Assembly (NCBI GenBank): GCA_963784995.1
Contig: CAWATZ010000002.1
Location: forward strand, 620,001 to 684,000
Reading direction: 5' to 3'
Length of the DNA: 64,000 nt
DNA from: CAWATZ01 sp963784995
GTDB lineage: Bacteria; Planctomycetota; Planctomycetia; Gemmatales; Gemmataceae
This document shows, piece after piece, positions 8,320-18,210 of this stretch (position 1 is the stretch's first letter; each line of letters begins with the position of its first letter). A program made the translations under genes and the position numbers. The notes under the pieces are model-generated. The model had not been told where the DNA came from, made no database searches, and worked only from the letters and a program-made list of their open reading frames with translations.

Positions 8320-10152
8320 ATGCCGACTTCACTCTTTGCCGCCGACTTTCAGGACATCCTCGATCAGGCCAAGGCCAGGAGCGGCCAGGCCGACGGCCCC
8401 TTTCCCTCTCCGGCCGATTGGCGAGACCTGCCGATCTATTTCCTGCTGGTGGATCGCTTCAACAACCCTGCACGGCCGCCCAGGCACCTGCCGTTCGATG
8501 ACCCGGCCTTCAACGACTTTCAGGGCGGCAGCTTTTCGGGAGTGAAGCAGCAGCTGGATTACGTCCAGCAGCTCGGGGCCGGGGCCATCTGGCTCAGTCC
8601 CGTGCTGCGCAATCTCCGCTTCGACAACACCTATCATGGCTATGGCATCCACGACTTTCTTACTGCCGAGCCGCGGTTTGCTGACGATCCCGGGAAGGCC
8701 GACGATGAGCTTCGCGCCCTGGTCGATGCGGCCCACGCCAAGGGACTGTACGTGATCTTCGACATCGTCCTGAATCATACCGGCGACGTCTTCACGTACC
8801 AGTGTGATCCGGGGGACAGCTTGTGCCAGACGACCGGCGGCCACGAGGCGAGCTTCCACGGCACGGCTCAACCCATCTTCTGGCGCGATCAAAACGGTGT
8901 CCCGCAACCTGGCTGGACCGCGATCGAGAACATTCCGAACCCTTCGCGCGATGCCTTGGTCTGGCCCTCGGAGCTGCAACAGAACGCCTTCTTCCGGCGG
9001 CAGGGGGTTGCTGCCAGCGGCGGGGATGACACCGTCGGCGATTTTGCCACGCTCAAGCAGCTGCTCACGGCCGACCGCGACCTGCAGCGGTTCCTCATCC
9101 GTGCCTACCAGTACGTGATTGCCCGCTTTGACGTCGATGCCTTTCGCATTGATACCCTGAGGTTCCTCAAGGGGAACCTGCAACAGACCTTCGGCAACGC
9201 GATTCGTGAGTTCTCCCTGAGTATCGGCAAGAAGAACTTCTTTACCTTCGGGGAGGTGCTCGATAGCACGTCCGAAGCGGACATTGCTCGCTTCATCGGC
9301 CGTAACACGCAACAAGACACGGGCGACCTCGTGGGCGTCGATGCCGCGCTCGACTTCCCGCTCTGCTTCACCCTCAAGCCCGTGAGCAAGGGGTTGGCGG
9401 CCCCGCAAACGCTTGTGGGGATGTACCAGTATCGCAAGGAGGTCGAGCAGAACGTTCTTAGCTCGCACGGCGATGCAACTCGATTCTTCGTCACCTTCCT
9501 GGACAACCACGATCTCAAAGAGCGCATCCGCTACGTCGATCCGACAGGCCAGAGGAACTTCGATGACCAGGTGACCCTGGGGCTGGCCTGCCTCTACTCT
9601 CTTCCAGGCGTTCCCTGCCTTTACTACGGGACCGAACAAGGGTTGCACGGCCACGATCTCACGAGGGACGAGGCAGTCCGGGAAGCTCTGTGGGGTGGTC
9701 CGGGATTCGACCAGAACAGTTTCTTTTACAAGCACGTCCAGCAGCTCGCCCAGGTCCGCGGCCAGCGTCCCACGCTGCGGTATGGCCGTTTCTACTTCCG
9801 GCCAACCTCGGCCGCCACGGATGGCACGACCTTCGCTGTGCCGACGACGCAGACCGGCGTGCTCGCCTTTTCACGAATCCTCAACGACGAGGAAGTCGTC
9901 GTTGTCGCCAACACGAATGTCGATCCGGGCACCGAGCAGAGCGTGGACGTCATCGTCGAGATTGCGTTGAACGAGGTGGGAGCCCAGTTCAAGATTCTCT
10001 ACAGCAACAAGGCTGCTTCAACCAGTCCCGGCGCGGTCCGCCAGACGGGGACCGTCATCGTCCACGAGGTGGACGGCTCGATCGGCAGCGGGCCCCTGCG
10101 CGTCCTGCGCGTGACCTTGCAGCCGATGGAAGTTCAGGTGCTGGGGCGATGA
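8320..10152 (+). CDS. GH13 alpha-amylase family glycosyl hydrolase
   Basis: About 610 residues from ATG 8320 (the frame is open upstream to 8125, but that part is not amylase-like). A (beta/alpha)8 barrel with all four GH13 regions: I, DIVLNHTG (Asp148, His153); II, FRIDTLRF (nucleophile Asp278); III, FTFGEVLD (acid/base Glu312); IV, FLDNHD (Asp398). PIYFLLVDRFNNP near the start marks the first strand. The C-terminal beta domain (ILNDEEVVVVANTNVDPG) follows. No signal peptide is evident at this start. It probably acts on glycogen or maltodextrin; substrate specificity cannot be read from the sequence. Confidence 0.9.
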   Translation: MPTSLFAADFQDILDQAKARSGQADGPFPSPADWRDLPIYFLLVDRFNNPARPPRHLPFDDPAFNDFQGGSFSGVKQQLDYVQQLGAGAIWLSPVLRNLRFDNTYHGYGIHDFLTAEPRFADDPGKADDELRALVDAAHAKGLYVIFDIVLNHTGDVFTYQCDPGDSLCQTTGGHEASFHGTAQPIFWRDQNGVPQPGWTAIENIPNPSRDALVWPSELQQNAFFRRQGVAASGGDDTVGDFATLKQLLTADRDLQRFLIRAYQYVIARFDVDAFRIDTLRFLKGNLQQTFGNAIREFSLSIGKKNFFTFGEVLDSTSEADIARFIGRNTQQDTGDLVGVDAALDFPLCFTLKPVSKGLAAPQTLVGMYQYRKEVEQNVLSSHGDATRFFVTFLDNHDLKERIRYVDPTGQRNFDDQVTLGLACLYSLPGVPCLYYGTEQGLHGHDLTRDEAVREALWGGPGFDQNSFFYKHVQQLAQVRGQRPTLRYGRFYFRPTSAATDGTTFAVPTTQTGVLAFSRILNDEEVVVVANTNVDPGTEQSVDVIVEIALNEVGAQFKILYSNKAASTSPGAVRQTGTVIVHEVDGSIGSGPLRVLRVTLQPMEVQVLGR

Positions 10153-10568
10153 TCCCACGGCCCCCTCATCGGGTGCTTTTCCTGACAACGGCCCCAGGTT
10201 ATTGCGACTCAGGAAGCCAATGTCCTGCAGGGTCCCGGCCCGCCCCGCCATGAATGGCGGGGCTACACGCCAGCAGAAAGCCCGGTAAACCGGGCTGCAA
10301 TCTGGGGCCTGGCTTGCAGCCCCATTCATGGGGCTTTCTGCTGGCGTAGAGCCCCGCCATTCATGGCGGGGCGGCTGGGCATCCGGACATTGCTTTCCTG
10401 AGCCGCAAGAGCCGCTGGTCTGCCGGTTGCGGCAGCAGCAGCGGGCAAAAAGAGTCTCCTTCTCGCGCAAGAGCTGAGCAGACCTTGGCGGACGTCTCCT
10501 GTACAATGCCCCAGGATTGGTTCCCGGCGTAATGTCGCTGGCGTTCAGTGCAAAGACAAGGAGACTCC
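10153..10568. other. Intergenic stretch holding a REP-like element and the dacB leader
   Basis: No convincing gene. It contains the nested palindrome at 10241-10373 and then a leader of about 190 bases ending in an AAGGAGA ribosome-binding site before the carboxypeptidase ATG. Confidence 0.6.
10241..10373. repeat. REP-like nested inverted repeat (two 43-nt arms)
   Basis: Arms 10241-10283 and 10331-10373 are inverted copies with two mismatches. Each arm itself contains a palindrome (CCCCGCCATGAATGGCGGGG). A small CCCGGTAAACCGGG stem sits in the middle. It lies after the amylase stop and could serve as a transcript-end structure. The two-inverted-copies form is like a REPIN, that is, a non-autonomous element mobilised as a pair. 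Confidence 0.75.
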
Positions 10569-12137
10569 ATGGCCGCTCGTTCTTTCGTGTCCGGTCTACT
10601 GGGTCTGCTGATCGTTGCCGGCGTGGCTTGGCCGAGTCCGGCCCACGCCGGTGAACTGGAAAAGCAGATCGAAGCTCTGACCAGCGCCCCCGAGTATCGC
10701 ACGGTGCGCTGGGGGCTGCTGGCGGTGGACCTGAAGACGGGCGAGCCGATCCTGGAGCGCAACGCGGACCAGCTGTTCGCCCCGGCGTCGGTCACCAAGC
10801 TCTACACCTGTGCGGCCGCCCTGGCGGCGCTGGGGGCGGATTGTCGGTTCGAGACGACGGTCCGTCGGCGCGGCAACGTGGTCGAGGGCCGGCTGGCCGG
10901 CGACCTGATCCTGGTGGCCGGCGGCGACCTGACGCTGGGCGGCCGCACCGACTCGGCCGGCAAGCTGACCTTCCGCAACCACGACCACACCTACGCCAAC
11001 TGGCTCGCTTCGGGCGCTGAACTGACTCCAACCGATCCTCTGGCCGGGCTGAAAGACCTGGCTCGCCAGGTGAAGACGGTCGGGATCCAGGAGGTCGATG
11101 GCGAAGTGCTGATCGACGATCGGCTTTTCAACCGGGAGCGCGGCAGCGGCAGCGGGCCGGACCTGCTGACGCCGATCATGGTCAACGACAACGTGGTTGA
11201 CCTGGTCATCACGCCGGGGGTCGCTGTCGGTGAACCGGCCGAGGTGAAGATGGTGCCAGGCACCAAGTTTTTTCGGCTGGACGCGGACGTTCACACGGTC
11301 CTGGTGCTGCTGCGGCCGAGGATCCGGATCGAGTCGCCGGACGGCCGCAAGATCAAGGTAACAGGGCAGGTCCCGTTTGGAAGCAAGCCGGTGGTGCGGA
11401 TCTTCGCGGTGCCCGATCCGGCCCGCTTCGCGCGGGCGCTGTTCATCGAGGCATTGACAGGCGAGGGGATCAAGGTCCACGCCAGGGCGGGGCGGGAGCC
11501 GCGGGAGCTGCTGCCGGCCCCGGAGCGGCTGGCACGCTTGCCGCGGGTGGCCAGCTTCCAGTCGCCGCCGCTGGGTGAATCGCTCAAGGTGATCCTCAAG
11601 GTCAGCCACAACCTGCACGCCAGCACGCTGCCGCTGCTGCTGGCCGTCAAGAACGGCAAGCACTCCCTTGCAGACGGCATGCGGCTGCAGGGCCGGACGC
11701 TGGCGGAGCTGGGCGTGCCCGTGGAAACGATCTCCCTGGAGAGCGGGGCCGGCGGCGGCAACGCCGACAAGGTGTCGCCGCGGGCAACGGTACAGCTGCT
11801 GCGGGCGATGAGCAGCCGGCCCGACTTCGCTGTTTACCGGGATGCCCTGCCGGTGCTGGGCGTGGACGGCACCCTGGCGGAGGTGGTTGGCAAGAACAGC
11901 CCGGCCAAGGGCAAGGTGCAGGCCAAGACAGGGACGTACACCGACGTCGATCTGCTCAACGACCGGATCTTGCTGCGGAGCAAGGCCCTGGCCGGGTATC
12001 TGACCACGAAGAGCGGCCGGCAACTGGCGTTCGCCTTTTTCGTCAACAACGTGGTCCTGCCGCGCGGCGTCGAGACCACCCGCGAGGGCCGGGCCCTGGG
12101 CCGGCTGTGCGAGATCACGTACCAGCAAGCGCCCTGA
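10569..12137 (+). CDS. dacB: D-alanyl-D-alanine carboxypeptidase/endopeptidase, PBP4 (S13) type
   Basis: 522 residues. A signal peptide (SGLLGLLIVAGVAWPSPAHA) sends it to the periplasm. The three penicillin-binding motifs are present: SxxK as S74-V-T-K77 (APASVTKLYTCAAA), SxN as S346-H-N, and KTG at K456-T-G-T. A large insert between the first two motifs is typical of S13 enzymes. Expected role: trimming and cross-link cleavage in peptidoglycan, consistent with planctomycetes retaining a wall. Intact. Confidence 0.9.
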   Translation: MAARSFVSGLLGLLIVAGVAWPSPAHAGELEKQIEALTSAPEYRTVRWGLLAVDLKTGEPILERNADQLFAPASVTKLYTCAAALAALGADCRFETTVRRRGNVVEGRLAGDLILVAGGDLTLGGRTDSAGKLTFRNHDHTYANWLASGAELTPTDPLAGLKDLARQVKTVGIQEVDGEVLIDDRLFNRERGSGSGPDLLTPIMVNDNVVDLVITPGVAVGEPAEVKMVPGTKFFRLDADVHTVLVLLRPRIRIESPDGRKIKVTGQVPFGSKPVVRIFAVPDPARFARALFIEALTGEGIKVHARAGREPRELLPAPERLARLPRVASFQSPPLGESLKVILKVSHNLHASTLPLLLAVKNGKHSLADGMRLQGRTLAELGVPVETISLESGAGGGNADKVSPRATVQLLRAMSSRPDFAVYRDALPVLGVDGTLAEVVGKNSPAKGKVQAKTGTYTDVDLLNDRILLRSKALAGYLTTKSGRQLAFAFFVNNVVLPRGVETTREGRALGRLCEITYQQAP

Positions 12138-12204
12138 GCAAAAAAAGTGGGCGGTGGGGACTTGATTTCCAGGGTGGGGAAGGCGTACCTTAATAGAAAG
12201 TTGA

Positions 12205-12289
12205 GCCGGAGTGGTGGAATTGGCAGACACGCCAGGTTGAGGGCCTGGTTCCCGTAAAGGGAGTGCAGGTTCAAGTCCTGTCTCCGGCA
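12205..12289 (+). tRNA. tRNA-Leu (GAG)
   Basis: 85-nt class II tRNA. Acceptor GCCGGAG pairs with CTCCGGC; the D-arm is GTGGAATTGGCAGACAC-like. The anticodon stem CCAGG/CCTGG encloses the loop TTGAGGG with anticodon GAG. A long variable arm and a T-arm with GGTTCAAGTCC follow. CCA is not encoded. An integrase gene starts 127 bases downstream, so the tRNA 3' end is the probable attachment site of the element. Confidence 0.95.
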
Positions 12290-12415
12290 CTCAATACAGG
12301 GCAAGGGGTTACGGCGAATCCGGGCCTCTTGCCCTGTGCTTTTTGCCAGCCGCTTGGTAAAATTTTGGTAAAGGGGTTTACCTGATGTTGGCGTGATGCT
12401 GCGGAGGGCCGAATC

Positions 12416-13727
12416 ATGGCGTCTCTGCAAGAGCGAAACGGCAGTTACCGAATCCTGTTCTGCCACCACGGCAAACTGCACAGCCTTTACCATTGGCAAA
12501 GTCGAGAAGGACGAAGCCGAGAACAAGGCCCGGCAGGTCGATTACCTGCTCATGCGGCTCAAGCAGCAGCTGCTGGTGCTGCCCGAGGGCACCGACATCG
12601 TCACCTTCATCGAGCATGACGGCAAGCCGCCGGACACCGGGCCGACGCTGGCCGATGCCCCGCGTCAGGTCGTCACCCTCGGCCACCTGCAAGACCGCTA
12701 TCTCTCCACCCACGGCAACGGCACCATCGAGGCCAACAGCCTCGACACCTGCAAGCTGCACCTACGCCACTTCTGCCGCGTCCTCGGCGACGGTTCCCCC
12801 CTCGGCGAACTGTCGCTCAGTAGGCTTCAGGAGTATGTCGGCCACCGGGCCAAGGCGAAGGTGTCGCCCGTCACCATCCGCAAGGAGGTCGCCACCCTGC
12901 GGGCCGCCTGGAACTGGGGCGAGCCGATGGGCCTGACCTCCGGCAAGTTCCCGAACCGTGGCCTGCGCTACCCCAAGGCCGACGAGAAGCCGCCGTTCAT
13001 GACGATGGCCGAGATCGAGCGGCAGCTTGCAGCCGGCGGCGACCCGGACACGTTGTGGGAGGCACTCTACCTGCAAGCCAGCGAGCTGACCGAACTGCTC
13101 GCCCACGTCAAGGGCAAGGCTCCGCACCCGTGGATTCACCCGTTGTTCTGCTTTGCCGCCCACACCGGGGCAAGGCGGTCGGAGATCATGCGGGCGCTGG
13201 CAGCGGACGTGGATTTCACCGGCAATACGGTGCTGGTGCGAGAGAAGAAGCGAACCTGAGGCCAGCGGACCACCCGGCGCGTGCCGCTGACCCCCTTCCT
13301 CAAGGAAGTGCTGAAGGAATGGCTGGCGGTCCACCCCGGCGGGCCGGCTCTGTTCTGCCATGCCGGCACGATCGCCCGGAGCAAGAAACGAAGCCGCACC
13401 ACCGGCCACCAGAACGACAAGAAACGCCCGTCCTCCCTGAAGGGCCGGATGGCGACGGTGAAGAACCGGGAACAGCCCGGCCAGGCGGCGCTGACCCGCA
13501 ATGAGGTGCATGACCATTTCAAGCGCGTGCTGGCGGGAACGAAGTGGGAGGGGATGCGGGGGCTTCACACGCTGCGGCACAGCTTCATTTCGGCATGTGC
13601 CAGCAAGGGCGTGGATCAGCGGCTGGTGCAGGAGTGGGCCGGCCACATGAACGAGGCCACGTCGAAGCGATACCGGCACCTGTACCCCTCGACGCAGCAA
13701 GAGGCGATCAAGGGCGTGTTCGAGTGA
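12416..13727 (+). CDS. Tyrosine site-specific integrase with one frameshift and one in-frame stop
   Basis: About 435 residues if read through. The start MASLQERNGSYRILFCHHGK has CGGAGGG upstream. A one-base break near 12485 leads into FTIGKVEKDEAENKARQVDY, then the SAM-like core-binding domain and the catalytic domain (TGARRSEIMRA with the first Arg, HTLRHSFIS for HxxR, and the final GHMNEATSKRYRHL with the Tyr). A TGA at 13257-13259 interrupts the same frame between KKRT and GQRTTRRVPL. The HxxR and Tyr residues lie after it, so a product ending there would be inactive. It sits beside tRNA-Leu and is the likely integrase of the element. Confidence 0.8.
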
Positions 13728-14302
13728 TGGATGCGATAAGTGACATGGACACCGCAGTCAAACTCTTACAGTGAATGCAAGACATCCGGCCGGTCGAACC
13801 CCGGCGGATGCCTTGCATCCGCCCCGCGAGGTTTGGGTCTTCGCACCGCATTTCAATGCTGGGTGGAAAGTAGGTTCACCGATCATTTCGAGCGGGTAAC
13901 GAGAACACACCTTCGGGACATACAGGAGGCGATTGTCAGGCTGGAGCGTCCCGATGTTCCCTCGATAGATGAGAAAGACAGGACCACGCATTGATCGCGT
14001 GCAGGCTTCGAGTTCTCGACGCTCGGCGAACCCATCAAGACTACCGAACACGATATCGCAGGTACGCAGAAAGTCGGGGTTGTCTTGCCAGCGGGAGGGA
14101 TGCACTTCAACTCGCGTGGTTGACCGGACCGACGAGAATAAGCGAATAATATCAGATAATCCAGTATATTGCACATCGTTTGCTACAATGGCCCGTCACC
14201 AAACTGTAACCAATCCGCAAACATATCTTAATAATTCATTATAATTGATCATGATATGATAGGTTCATGTGTTAACCTTTGAAGCTATACCACGGGAAAT
14301 AT
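13728..14302. other. Junction region between integrase and AT-rich island
   Basis: No intact gene. It holds a short hairpin (GGCGGATGC...GCATCCGCC near 13803-13824) and a possible ThiF-like remnant on the minus strand. From about 14125 the base composition becomes clearly AT-richer, with an AT-rich leader before the large ORF. Confidence 0.5.
13758..14174 (-). pseudogene. Possible ThiF/E1-like remnant
   Basis: A short stretch reads DIVFGSLDGFAERRELEACTR. It resembles the segment of ThiF/HesA-type adenylyltransferases around 'CDxVFGCVDxxxERxxLEA'. Neither the nucleotide-binding start nor the rest of the fold is recognisable, and neighbouring frames look scrambled. I read it as a remnant only. 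Confidence 0.3.
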
Positions 14303-17300
14303 ATGGCTGATGAAGACCAACCTTCATTCTGGCAACGTTGGTTCGTAGAACCGGCCAAGTCTCTTGATCGTGTTAGAAAAGCTTCTGTTAAAGCTGCATT
14401 AGCTGGTGCTGATGATACCGGTACCTTTTTTAACGGTATCCCTGAAGGCTTTAGAAACTGGTCCGAGAGCAAAGATTCCATTGGGGCAAAAAACAGTGCC
14501 GCCCAAGAGTCAAGCATTAAAAAAACAAGAACCATAACAAAGGCGGCAGATGATAGTATTAAAAGTGGCGACCACGAAGAATTTCGTACACAAGTCATCA
14601 AGCTGCTTGAATTACAGGTTGAGAGTACGCAATTTACAAGGCAATCGCTCACTGGATTTCTTTTTCGCGGCGACAGACACGTTTATGAATATCTCGACAA
14701 TACAGTGGCAAAACTGAATGAGACTATCGAGCAACTCAAAGCAAAACCGGATGCCTTCAAAAACCATACGCCGCTAGAGAAGCAGGAGTTGTTGAAAAAA
14801 CTGAAAAAGCGCACATATGATGTGGTGGGCGTTAATGGCGCTGCCGTTACCGTTTACGTTCAGAATGGCACTCTTGGAACCGCCGCTACAGCAGTCGAAG
14901 GAACAATGGTAGCCACCGTTGGGATCGCTGTTGCCGTGCTGGCAGCACCCGCAGTTGCCGCCGCCGGTGCGGGGGCTTCGCTAGCAGTGGGAGGCGGGAC
15001 ACTTGGAGCCGTTACAAGCACTGTCGTAGCAGGAGGTACTACTGGATTATTCAGCATAGGCACTGCTGCCTGGACAGATTTATTACGCACATCTTTTTAT
15101 CCGGGGATGAAGGCTATTGATGGTTTCAATAATGATCATTGGAAAAACGTGCTCGCGGGAGAAGCGACTGCAGGAGATTGGGTCACTTTAGGATCGTCAT
15201 TTATACCGGGGGGTGGAAGCGCAGGAGCCAAGGGCTTTATAGGACTCGCTGCAGAAAAAGCCTGGAAAAAAGCGGTTATACATCTGACAAAAAAAGGTGT
15301 GCTAGTAGCGAAGGATGCATTGACTGCTCCGATGAAAGACCAGTTTACCAAAACGTTTACCGAAGAGCTTGCGAAAGAATTGCTTGGGCAAGGCGATGGC
15401 CCTCCGATAATGCCTGACGGAACGGCCGTTCCACAGGATGTTCTGAAAGAGCTTAAGAAGTTAATAACGGCTAAACCTGTCACCGCTACACCGTCCGTCG
15501 ATGTAACGATTACGGCTGATGTTCCATCAGCAGACAATCCGGCACCTATCACTCCCGCGCCCCCTGCCGCCGCGAAACCACCTGCTGCGCCGCCTGTACC
15601 CCCTGTTGCTGCGAAACCACCCGCTGCACCGGCTACCCCTCCTGTGCCTCCAATCGTTTCACCGCCAATACCACCCGTTGCGTCAGCTAGCCCTTCCGCC
15701 GGCGCGCCTGTGGTTTCTTCGCCAACCAACAATCCAAGATCCCCGTATGACTCGTTAGAATTACTCATCAAAGAAGCTAAAAATGAGCTAAAAGAACAGA
15801 ATGTTGCATACAGCTCCCTATTGAGAGACGCGGTAGCGGAGATGCGCAAAGCAGGGAATGCCAATACACCTGCCGGTTACAAAAAATACTATGAAGCGAT
15901 GGAGAGGTTGAATGCGCTTGCTGGTATCAATAGGGCTGTCGGAGATGTCCCGGGTAAGTTTGACGAGCACTATCGCATAGCGGCAGAACATTTTGGCGAC
16001 CGCTGGCTTTCTCTAAAATATGCAAAGCCCCCCGCACCCATTACTCCCGCACAGATAGAGCAGGATTGCAAAGACGTTGCGGTGCATATATTGAGAATGG
16101 ATAAGGCTAGAGTCGATGAAGTCTTCGCAGCCCGGACAGCAGGCGTCGAACCGCCAACACCCGCTGTAACAACCGCCCCAACGCCACCTGCGCCCGCAGT
16201 GACGGCTTCCGTGCCGCCAGCCGCGCCGCCTGCACCTCCCCTTCCGCAAGAGTCAATGTTTTCGCTTGCTGATGCCATGAATAACCCCACAGGCACCGCA
16301 AATAAAGTAAGCGAAGGGCTTATCCGTTACAAGGAAATCAACCGAAATGGAAGAAAGGATAAAACGACCTTCTTTGTCGCCAAGGAAGAGTACGCTAAAA
16401 TAAAAGACCAACTCAAAGTGACTCCTGAGCAATGGGATGCCCCATATTTCCGCATCAGTCTGGACAAGGATAGAAATATCTATACATCCGATATGGATGC
16501 GTCCATTGCAGTGGTAGACGTTGATGCTAACGGCAGGCCGACAGCCATTATTCAAGAAAGGTCATTGCAAGAGATGGCTGATGAGCAGGCGGCCAAAGCG
16601 GCGGAAGAAGAAGCCAGAATAAAAGTGGAGCAAGAAGCAGTGGCATCCGCGCCTACCGTAACAGCCGCCCCAGCGCCGGAGCCGGGCAGAAAACCGGTGG
16701 ATGTGGCCGGTGTTTTTAAGGAAAACGATAAGGAAGGCAAAGGGGAAGTGGATGGCATTAAAGCCGGATTGGTTGTTCCCATATATCTGGGACAAGATTG
16801 TCCTGCGGAAATGTCCTTACCACGGTCTGGCGATCAACATGTCAGGTTCCACGATGCGACGCATGCTTCCGAGCATGGTGTAATGTACACGCAAACGTTA
16901 AAAGAGGGGGCTATTGAGCGATACCGGACGATCTCAACGCCAGACGAGAAGGGCAGGCTGGTATTGCAGGTAAGGGAGAGTGAACTGGAAAAGCTGGAGA
17001 TAGGCACCTTCGCTAAAGGCATATGGGTTGGTGTAAAAGACGAAAAGGGTAATTATTCCACCGTTTTTTCTGAAAATAACCCCTATGATAAAACTAATCC
17101 TAAGGATGTCGTTATCGCTGTGGTGGATGCACGCGGCAACTTAACCGGCAAAGCCATTATGGTTAGCGATTATCTGGCAAAAAAGGAAGCCAACGAAGAA
17201 CACAATGCCAAGCTCGCCAAGCCTGCCGTAACCCTTGCTCCAGCAACGCCAGCGCCGAAGCGACCGATGATCGCGTCCCCTGCGCAAGAAGTTAATTCCC

Positions 17301-18112
17301 CGTCCGCAGCGCCTAGAATACCTTCGGCATCCAACCAGGATACTGGTAAGGCTGGCAAGGCACTCAAAGATGCCGGTATAACTGTTGGCACGCCGAACAC
17401 AACGAAACCGGAGGTAACCAAACTGAAAACCGTACTGGAGCATGTCAGGGGTTTAGGAACGGTTTCCAACGCACCAAATGTACACGATCACATAATAGGC
17501 ACTAATGATAGCCGTGGCAAAGTCAAGCTTTCTCCCGGCGGACGTGAATTGAATCTTATGCGCTATCCTACTGGGGATAATGTTTACGATGGAGTGGTGG
17601 TTCACTCTGATGGAGTGCAGGTTTACGGTTTTGAAAAGGCGGGACTTAAAGACAATGATACCCTTACTATCCAAGCTCAAGGCCCTGTCCATGCAAGAGG
17701 GCATGATGTAGTGAAAGATGTAAATGCCGGCGCCACAGTGAAATTGGATACGCTGGATAAACCTTTGGTGCTGCTATTCAACAAGAAAGAATTGGAAGGC
17801 ATTAAGCTCGATAAAACAGAAGATGGCTATACCCGTATCACCATGTCAAATGGGGCTATCATTGAGTCTAAGAGCGACGTAAAAATTGCCATAGCGGAAA
17901 AAGTGGTAGAACGAGGGGTGGAGAAGCTCAAAATAACAAAGGTTGATGCTGACAAAGTGATTGAAGCACAGAATGCCGAGCGCATAGAACGTGCCCGTGA
18001 GGCTCTCGGCGGAACCCTGGGAATATCACGTGCCGCCTCGCAAACTAATGCTCCCCAAGCGCAGATCGTAGGTGCAGCTAAGCGAAATACAGGGGCAATC
18101 GCCCCCACCTGA
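14303..18112 (+). CDS. Large multidomain protein of unknown function (1269 aa) on an AT-rich island
   Basis: Start ATG 14303 (GGGA shortly upstream). The N-terminal ~190 residues are polar and helical. Residues ~191-257 form a Gly/Ala-rich hydrophobic tract (e.g. VGIAVAVLAAPAVAAAGAG), like a glycine-zipper membrane hairpin. Several Pro/Ala linkers (around 413-480, 616-650, 973-1010) separate later domains. Two of these domains, near residues 670-760 and 865-965, look like diverged copies: each has 'RYK/RYR', a short beta-rich stretch and 'IAVVDxxGxxT', followed by Lys/Glu-rich ends. The final ~200 residues are beta-rich. No catalytic motif or signal peptide. Codon use and base composition differ sharply from all neighbours, indicating transfer from a lower-GC donor. 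A secreted, toxin-like or surface role is conceivable but unsupported. Confidence 0.7.
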   Translation: MADEDQPSFWQRWFVEPAKSLDRVRKASVKAALAGADDTGTFFNGIPEGFRNWSESKDSIGAKNSAAQESSIKKTRTITKAADDSIKSGDHEEFRTQVIKLLELQVESTQFTRQSLTGFLFRGDRHVYEYLDNTVAKLNETIEQLKAKPDAFKNHTPLEKQELLKKLKKRTYDVVGVNGAAVTVYVQNGTLGTAATAVEGTMVATVGIAVAVLAAPAVAAAGAGASLAVGGGTLGAVTSTVVAGGTTGLFSIGTAAWTDLLRTSFYPGMKAIDGFNNDHWKNVLAGEATAGDWVTLGSSFIPGGGSAGAKGFIGLAAEKAWKKAVIHLTKKGVLVAKDALTAPMKDQFTKTFTEELAKELLGQGDGPPIMPDGTAVPQDVLKELKKLITAKPVTATPSVDVTITADVPSADNPAPITPAPPAAAKPPAAPPVPPVAAKPPAAPATPPVPPIVSPPIPPVASASPSAGAPVVSSPTNNPRSPYDSLELLIKEAKNELKEQNVAYSSLLRDAVAEMRKAGNANTPAGYKKYYEAMERLNALAGINRAVGDVPGKFDEHYRIAAEHFGDRWLSLKYAKPPAPITPAQIEQDCKDVAVHILRMDKARVDEVFAARTAGVEPPTPAVTTAPTPPAPAVTASVPPAAPPAPPLPQESMFSLADAMNNPTGTANKVSEGLIRYKEINRNGRKDKTTFFVAKEEYAKIKDQLKVTPEQWDAPYFRISLDKDRNIYTSDMDASIAVVDVDANGRPTAIIQERSLQEMADEQAAKAAEEEARIKVEQEAVASAPTVTAAPAPEPGRKPVDVAGVFKENDKEGKGEVDGIKAGLVVPIYLGQDCPAEMSLPRSGDQHVRFHDATHASEHGVMYTQTLKEGAIERYRTISTPDEKGRLVLQVRESELEKLEIGTFAKGIWVGVKDEKGNYSTVFSENNPYDKTNPKDVVIAVVDARGNLTGKAIMVSDYLAKKEANEEHNAKLAKPAVTLAPATPAPKRPMIASPAQEVNSPSAAPRIPSASNQDTGKAGKALKDAGITVGTPNTTKPEVTKLKTVLEHVRGLGTVSNAPNVHDHIIGTNDSRGKVKLSPGGRELNLMRYPTGDNVYDGVVVHSDGVQVYGFEKAGLKDNDTLTIQAQGPVHARGHDVVKDVNAGATVKLDTLDKPLVLLFNKKELEGIKLDKTEDGYTRITMSNGAIIESKSDVKIAIAEKVVERGVEKLKITKVDADKVIEAQNAERIERAREALGGTLGISRAASQTNAPQAQIVGAAKRNTGAIAPT

Positions 18113-18210
18113 GTATTTCGCAGAGGATTCCTGCAGCAACAGGTATCAACGCAGCCGCCCTGTCACGACTCTCGCTTTTCGCCCGAGTCCCGCGGCGTTC
18201 TTGCAGCGGC

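Noticed and set aside
10596..12290. Minus-strand frame opposite dacB
   Set aside because: Shadow frame that would also run through the tRNA; no domain resemblance.
13257..13259. In-frame TGA in the integrase as selenocysteine or a reassigned codon
   Set aside because: No SECIS-like stem examined convincingly and the residue is not at a redox site; point mutation or error is simpler.
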